A stretch of 64,000 nt of DNA. Source: Bradyrhizobium sp. (GTDB lineage Bacteria > Pseudomonadota > Alphaproteobacteria > Rhizobiales > Xanthobacteraceae). The translations under genes and the position numbers were made by a program. The first letter of the stretch is position 1. Each line of letters starts with the position of its first letter. Positions 60,882 to 64,000 of this stretch are shown piece by piece. Below the pieces are notes generated by a model. It worked only from the letters and a program-made list of their open reading frames with translations. It did not search any database and was not told the DNA's origin. The DNA is taken from contig NZ_JAURXB010000234.1 of NCBI RefSeq assembly GCF_030654605.1, positions 1 to 64,000 on the forward strand, given 5' to 3'.

Positions 60882-60980
60882 CCTGTTCTCCTGTTTTAAC
60901 AGCCCGTTGGGGCCGGGAATCTCTGGCTGATCGGCATCGAGCGGTCGATCCGACTTTCGGACTGCCGGGGACGGCATCTC

Positions 60981-61994
60981 TCAAGCACCATACACGATCA
61001 AAGTTCCATTGGAATCGGTGATACGGGCCTGAACATTCGGCCTGGCCGCCACGATTTCAGCGATAACAGCTAAAGGCATCAGGCTGAACGCGGTCGACAA
61101 GGCGTCCGCTTCGGTGGCCGTCGGCGCCATTACGCTCACGCTACGGTAGCGCTGCGGACTGCGTCCCGTTACCGGATCGAACAGGTGGGTGAAGCGGCCT
61201 TTGACGTCAAACCGGAAGCCGGCGCCCGCCGAGGTCGCGACCGCGCGGTCGACCAGGTCGACGGTTTCGGTGAGCAGGCCCGGCCGGTCGGGATCGCCGA
61301 GACCGACGCGCCACGGCGTGCCCTCGGGCCGCGCGCCGATCGCCCTGATCTCGCCCATATTGACCAGCGTCGTCGACAGGCCGGCCTGACGCAGCCGCTC
61401 GACCACGCGGTCGGTGGCAAACCCCTGCGCGATGCCGTTCAGCGTGATGGCCGCGCCGCGCCGCAGCAGCGCGATCCTGTTCTCGCCGACCAGCAGGCCG
61501 GCATAGCCGACCTTCGCCAGCGCCTCAGTCAGCTGCAGCGGCGAAGGGCCGTCGCTGCCGGGTTTCTCCGACGAGAAATGATCGGCATGAAGCTGCCACA
61601 GCGGCTGCACCGTCGGATCGAACGCGCCGCCGGTGATTTCGGCAAAGCGCAGCGAGGTTCGCAGCAGCGCCACCATATCGGCGTCGGGCGCAACGAGAAT
61701 GCCGGTGCGGTTGAGAATCGAGATCGCGGAGTCCGTCCGGTACAGGCTGAATTGCTGCTCCAGCCCCCGCACCTCCAGCACACAGCGCTCGACCAGCCGT
61801 TCGGCCTCGGCCCTATCCGGGTGATGGATTTCGATCGAGACCTGCGCGCCGAGCGCCGATCCCTGCCAGCGCACGGGTGCATTGGCATCTGCGAAGCGGC
61901 TGGAGGCCAGAAACGCCGATCCGGCCGCACTCGCGGCAATGACGATCAAGCGCCGCCGGGTGAGATGTTGAAGCATCGGCTGGTCCCTCGTCAA
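60981..61994 (-). CDS. nosX: NosX: ApbE-like FAD:protein FMN transferase
   Basis: A 337-residue periplasmic flavin transferase that covalently attaches FMN to NosR in the nitrous-oxide reduction system. The N-terminus has a Tat-like T-R-R-R-L-I-V-I-A-A-S motif. ApbE motifs follow: F-S-L-Y-R-T-D-S-A-I-S-I-L-N, G-A-F-D-P-T-V-Q-P-L-W, I-T-L-N-G-I-A-Q-G-F-A-T-D and H-L-F-D-P-V-T-G-R-S-P. Its start overlaps the nosL stop by 4 nt (ATGA), so it belongs to the nos operon. Assignment as NosX rather than general ApbE rests on this position. Confidence 0.87.
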   Translation of the reverse strand: MTRDQPMLQHLTRRRLIVIAASAAGSAFLASSRFADANAPVRWQGSALGAQVSIEIHHPDRAEAERLVERCVLEVRGLEQQFSLYRTDSAISILNRTGILVAPDADMVALLRTSLRFAEITGGAFDPTVQPLWQLHADHFSSEKPGSDGPSPLQLTEALAKVGYAGLLVGENRIALLRRGAAITLNGIAQGFATDRVVERLRQAGLSTTLVNMGEIRAIGARPEGTPWRVGLGDPDRPGLLTETVDLVDRAVATSAGAGFRFDVKGRFTHLFDPVTGRSPQRYRSVSVMAPTATEADALSTAFSLMPLAVIAEIVAARPNVQARITDSNGTLIVYGA

Positions 61995-62554
61995 TTGGTC
62001 CGCACCTCGGGAAGTTCATTCTGGCTCTGGTCGCCGGGGGCGTCGCTGCCGAGCACATAGTCGCGCGGTATCTCCGTGAACGTCACCACCCGGCCGCCAT
62101 TGGCGGCGACAAAGACGTCGGCGGCCTCGCGGTTGCCGAATGGCACCGCCTCGGCCGCACCCATGCCGCCCTGCTTGCGGCCCTCGATCACGAAGAAGGC
62201 CTTGCGCGCGTCGACCCAGTTGGTAGCGCCAGGATCTTCCCAGCTTTTCGCCCGCGCCATGTCCGACACATAGATCGCCCTGATGTCGCGGGGCTGGTCC
62301 GGCATCAGAGTGAAGGCCACGGTGTCGCGCACCGACGAGAACCAGAACGGATCGATCCGGCCGGCGGTGATGATCTGGCCCTTCGGTCCGGGATGTTCGA
62401 GCAGGTTCATGCCGCAGAACACGCCCATGGCGTCGCTGTTGAGCGCCACCGGCGGCGGCGCGACCGAACTGGCCGTATCCTGATTGCATCCGGCGAGGAA
62501 GATCATGGCGACAAGCGCGCCGAGGATTCGCCAGGTGATCATTCGCAAACTCAT
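61991..62554 (-). CDS. nosL: NosL copper lipoprotein
   Basis: A 187-residue lipoprotein that delivers copper for nitrous oxide reductase. The lipobox is F-L-A-G-C with Cys23, and the family metal site is F-C-G-M-N (Cys47, Met49), followed by W-F-S-S-V-R-D-T-V-A-F and A-I-Y-V-S-D-M. A-K-S-W-E-D-P-G-A-T-N-W is another typical NosL stretch. It overlaps both nosY and nosX by 4 nt. Acts on the periplasmic side of the inner or outer membrane. Confidence 0.9.
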   Translation of the reverse strand: MSLRMITWRILGALVAMIFLAGCNQDTASSVAPPPVALNSDAMGVFCGMNLLEHPGPKGQIITAGRIDPFWFSSVRDTVAFTLMPDQPRDIRAIYVSDMARAKSWEDPGATNWVDARKAFFVIEGRKQGGMGAAEAVPFGNREAADVFVAANGGRVVTFTEIPRDYVLGSDAPGDQSQNELPEVRTN

Positions 62555-63378
62555 AATTCCCTCCGCGCAAAGAAGGCGGTTGCCAGTCCCAGCGGTGCGG
62601 CGATCCAGACCAAAAGTCCGAGCAGCAGCGCGCCGACCCCCGTGCTTGCGGTGCCCGCCAGCCCGGCCATGCCGGAGAACTGGCTGACGTTGAACCCGGT
62701 CAGGTTGGTCAGGCGGTAAAGATCGGTCGGATTGAGAAACAGCAGCGCTTCCAGCACCGCCGCCGTGACGAAGTGTCCCTGATCGACCACCAGGATGCCG
62801 AGCAGCGCCATGTCGAACACCAGCACCATCAACAGCCAGATGCCGACCGAGATGCCGGCCGCGGTGCCGCGATCGCGCACCAGGCTGGAGATCAGATATC
62901 CGATCGCGACGAACACCGCGCCGAGCAGGATCGAGGTCCCGAGCATGGAGGCGAAGGCGTACCAGCTCGCCGCCGGCACCGACGCGCCCGTGATGGCGAG
63001 CGCCGCCGCCGCCGCGCCATAGCCGATCACGGTGGCAAAGGCGAGGATCAGCACATGCCCGCAGAATTTGCCGAGCAGGACCTGGTAGCGGCCGACGGGA
63101 TAGCTGAGCAGCAGGATCATGGTGCCGCGCTCCATCTCGCCGACGACAGCGTCATGCGAAATCAAAAGTGCGATCAGCGGCAGCAGGAAGATGGTGAGGC
63201 TGGAGAGACTCACCACCACGACGTCGAGCGCGCCGGCGCCGACATTGCCGGTCGGCGCGCTGCCGAGAAAGGTGAGCGACAGCGACAGCGCGGCCAGCAG
63301 CAGCGTGGTGGCGAGAACCCAGCGGTTGCGCAGCCCTTCCTTGATTTCCTTGGCGGCGATGATGACGATGTTCCTCAC
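62551..63378 (-). CDS. nosY: NosY ABC transporter permease
   Basis: A 275-residue membrane protein with six helices. It opens I-A-A-K-E-I-K-E-G-L-R-N-R-W-V-L-A-T-T, the typical NosY cytoplasmic helix, and contains S-H-D-A-V-V-G-E-M-E-R-G-T-M-I-L-L-L-S-Y, the coupling segment. With NosF and NosD it forms the sulfur-mobilising ABC complex needed for assembling the CuZ site. Its start overlaps nosF by 4 nt, and its stop overlaps nosL by 4 nt. Confidence 0.9.
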   Translation of the reverse strand: MRNIVIIAAKEIKEGLRNRWVLATTLLLAALSLSLTFLGSAPTGNVGAGALDVVVVSLSSLTIFLLPLIALLISHDAVVGEMERGTMILLLSYPVGRYQVLLGKFCGHVLILAFATVIGYGAAAAALAITGASVPAASWYAFASMLGTSILLGAVFVAIGYLISSLVRDRGTAAGISVGIWLLMVLVFDMALLGILVVDQGHFVTAAVLEALLFLNPTDLYRLTNLTGFNVSQFSGMAGLAGTASTGVGALLLGLLVWIAAPLGLATAFFARREL

Positions 63379-64000
63379 GCGGCATTCTCCCGCAGAAAAT
63401 GCGCATAGAGATCGTCAAGCGTCGGCGCCGCGATCTCGATATTGGTGACGCCGGGATTGCCGGCGGCGACGCGCAGCAGCTCCATCTTGGCGGCCTCATC
63501 GGGCACCAGCAGGATGCGGCCGTGCGAGGCGGCGACGCTCGCCCCGTTCATCCAGGCCGGCGGAACGCTCGCCCCGGGCGCCAGATCGAGCGAGACCCGG
63601 ATCGGCAATTGCGAGATCGAGCGCAGTTCCGAAAGCGAGCCCTGCGCGACCAGAAGCCCGCGGTTCATGATCAGGACATGCTCGGCGCGATCTTCCAGCT
63701 CGTTCAAGGCGTGCGAGGAAATCAGCACCGTGGCACCGTCGTCGCGCAATTCATTCAGGATTTCATAGAAGGTCTGGCGCAGCGCCGGATCCAGCCCCGT
63801 GGTCGGCTCGTCCAGCAGCAGCACGCGCGGCCGCCCCAGCAGCGCCTGGGCGAGGCCGAGCCGTTGCCGCATGCCCTTGGAATAGGTCCCGACCCTGCGA
63901 TCGGCGGCATGCATCAGGCCGACGCGCTCCAGCAGCGGCCACGCCGAGGCGGGCTTGATCTGCTTCAGCCGCGCGTAGAACGCCAGCGTTTCGCGCCCGG
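63375..64000 (-). CDS. nosF: NosF ABC ATPase, partial (5' end outside window)
   Basis: The last 208 or so codons of an ABC ATPase. The signature is Y-S-K-G-M-R-Q-R-L-G-L-A-Q-A-L, Walker B is V-L-L-L-D-E-P-T-T-G-L-D-P, and the switch His is in I-S-S-H-A-L-N-E-L-E. The reading frame continues through the window edge with G-R-E-T-L-A-F-Y-A-R-L-K-Q; Walker A is therefore not visible. Co-directional nosY, nosL and nosX with 4-nt overlaps identify it as NosF rather than another exporter ATPase. Confidence 0.88.
   Translation of the reverse strand, partial: GRETLAFYARLKQIKPASAWPLLERVGLMHAADRRVGTYSKGMRQRLGLAQALLGRPRVLLLDEPTTGLDPALRQTFYEILNELRDDGATVLISSHALNELEDRAEHVLIMNRGLLVAQGSLSELRSISQLPIRVSLDLAPGASVPPAWMNGASVAASHGRILLVPDEAAKMELLRVAAGNPGVTNIEIAAPTLDDLYAHFLRENAA

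Noticed and set aside
1..64000. tRNA, rRNA and riboswitch genes
   Set aside because: No cloverleaf with a T-loop GGTTCRANYCC, no rRNA sequence and no known riboswitch core were recognised by eye; a covariance-model scan would decide.

Overview
The window looks like chromosomal DNA of a Bradyrhizobium-type alphaproteobacterium. The DNA is GC-rich and densely coded. Many genes overlap by 4 nt (ATGA couplings) and GTG/TTG starts occur. Several palindromic intergenic repeats (CGTCATTGCGAGGAGC type, GTCCCGGAC type, GTCCCTGCG type) and one longer interspersed element resemble repeats I recall from Bradyrhizobium. No rRNA, tRNA, integrase, transposase or CRISPR array was found. Identifications rest on reading motifs and family recall; no database search was run.

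Layout. (1) 1-20.2 kb is a surface-polysaccharide locus: acyl carrier protein, AMP-forming ligase, PLP decarboxylase, FemAB-like transferase, cupin/JmjC-like protein, several glycosyltransferases, a Wzx-type flippase, a deacetylase, a Wzc/ExoP-like chain-length protein with a degenerate nucleotide site, a WecG/TagA transferase, GalE, two methyltransferases, and a GtrB-like transferase beside a large membrane protein. The first genes resemble those of exosortase-linked EPS loci, but no exosortase is visible. (2) 20.2-25 kb holds two small proteins and a 1377-residue c-di-GMP enzyme with five tandem GAF-like repeats, GGDEF and EAL. (3) 25.3-28.7 kb is a catabolic trio (Ldh2-type dehydrogenase, flavin monooxygenase, FAH-family hydrolase). 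(4) 28.7-30.4 kb is a HipBA-like pair with a readable promoter/operator, followed by a TctC remnant. (5) 30.6-41.4 kb carries an acyltransferase, a serine hydrolase, a D-amino-acid transaminase, a glutamate/aspartate-type ABC importer, a decayed alpha/beta hydrolase and a tripartite tricarboxylate transporter. (6) 41.4-54.1 kb is mixed metabolism: M20 hydrolase, second flavin monooxygenase, ThDP enzyme, MFS exporter, GFA protein, OYE reductase, SDR, and a coupled pair of unknown function. (7) 54.3-57.3 kb is a run of small membrane proteins (two near-identical YiaA/B-domain copies among them) and a PspA-like protein, divergent from a TetR regulator, with three copies of a TGAGCNNNGCTCA palindrome between. 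(8) 57.4-60.9 kb has a quinone oxidoreductase, a SorAB-type sulfite dehydrogenase and a cytochrome c. (9) 61-64 kb is the end of a nitrous-oxide reductase accessory operon, nosF(partial)-nosY-nosL-nosX.

How parts may work together: region 1 builds and exports a glycan, and the c-di-GMP enzyme next to it could control that process. Region 7 reads best as a regulated envelope-stress unit. Regions 8 and 9 bring together periplasmic electron transfer: sulfite oxidation, a small cytochrome c, and N2O reductase maturation. The most unusual items are the PspA/YiaA unit with its triple operator, the five-GAF GGDEF-EAL protein, the Wzc-like protein without a Walker Lys, the HipBA operator geometry, the 16-bp hairpin between gltI and gltJ, and the two decayed genes at 30.4-30.7 and 37.6-38.0 kb.
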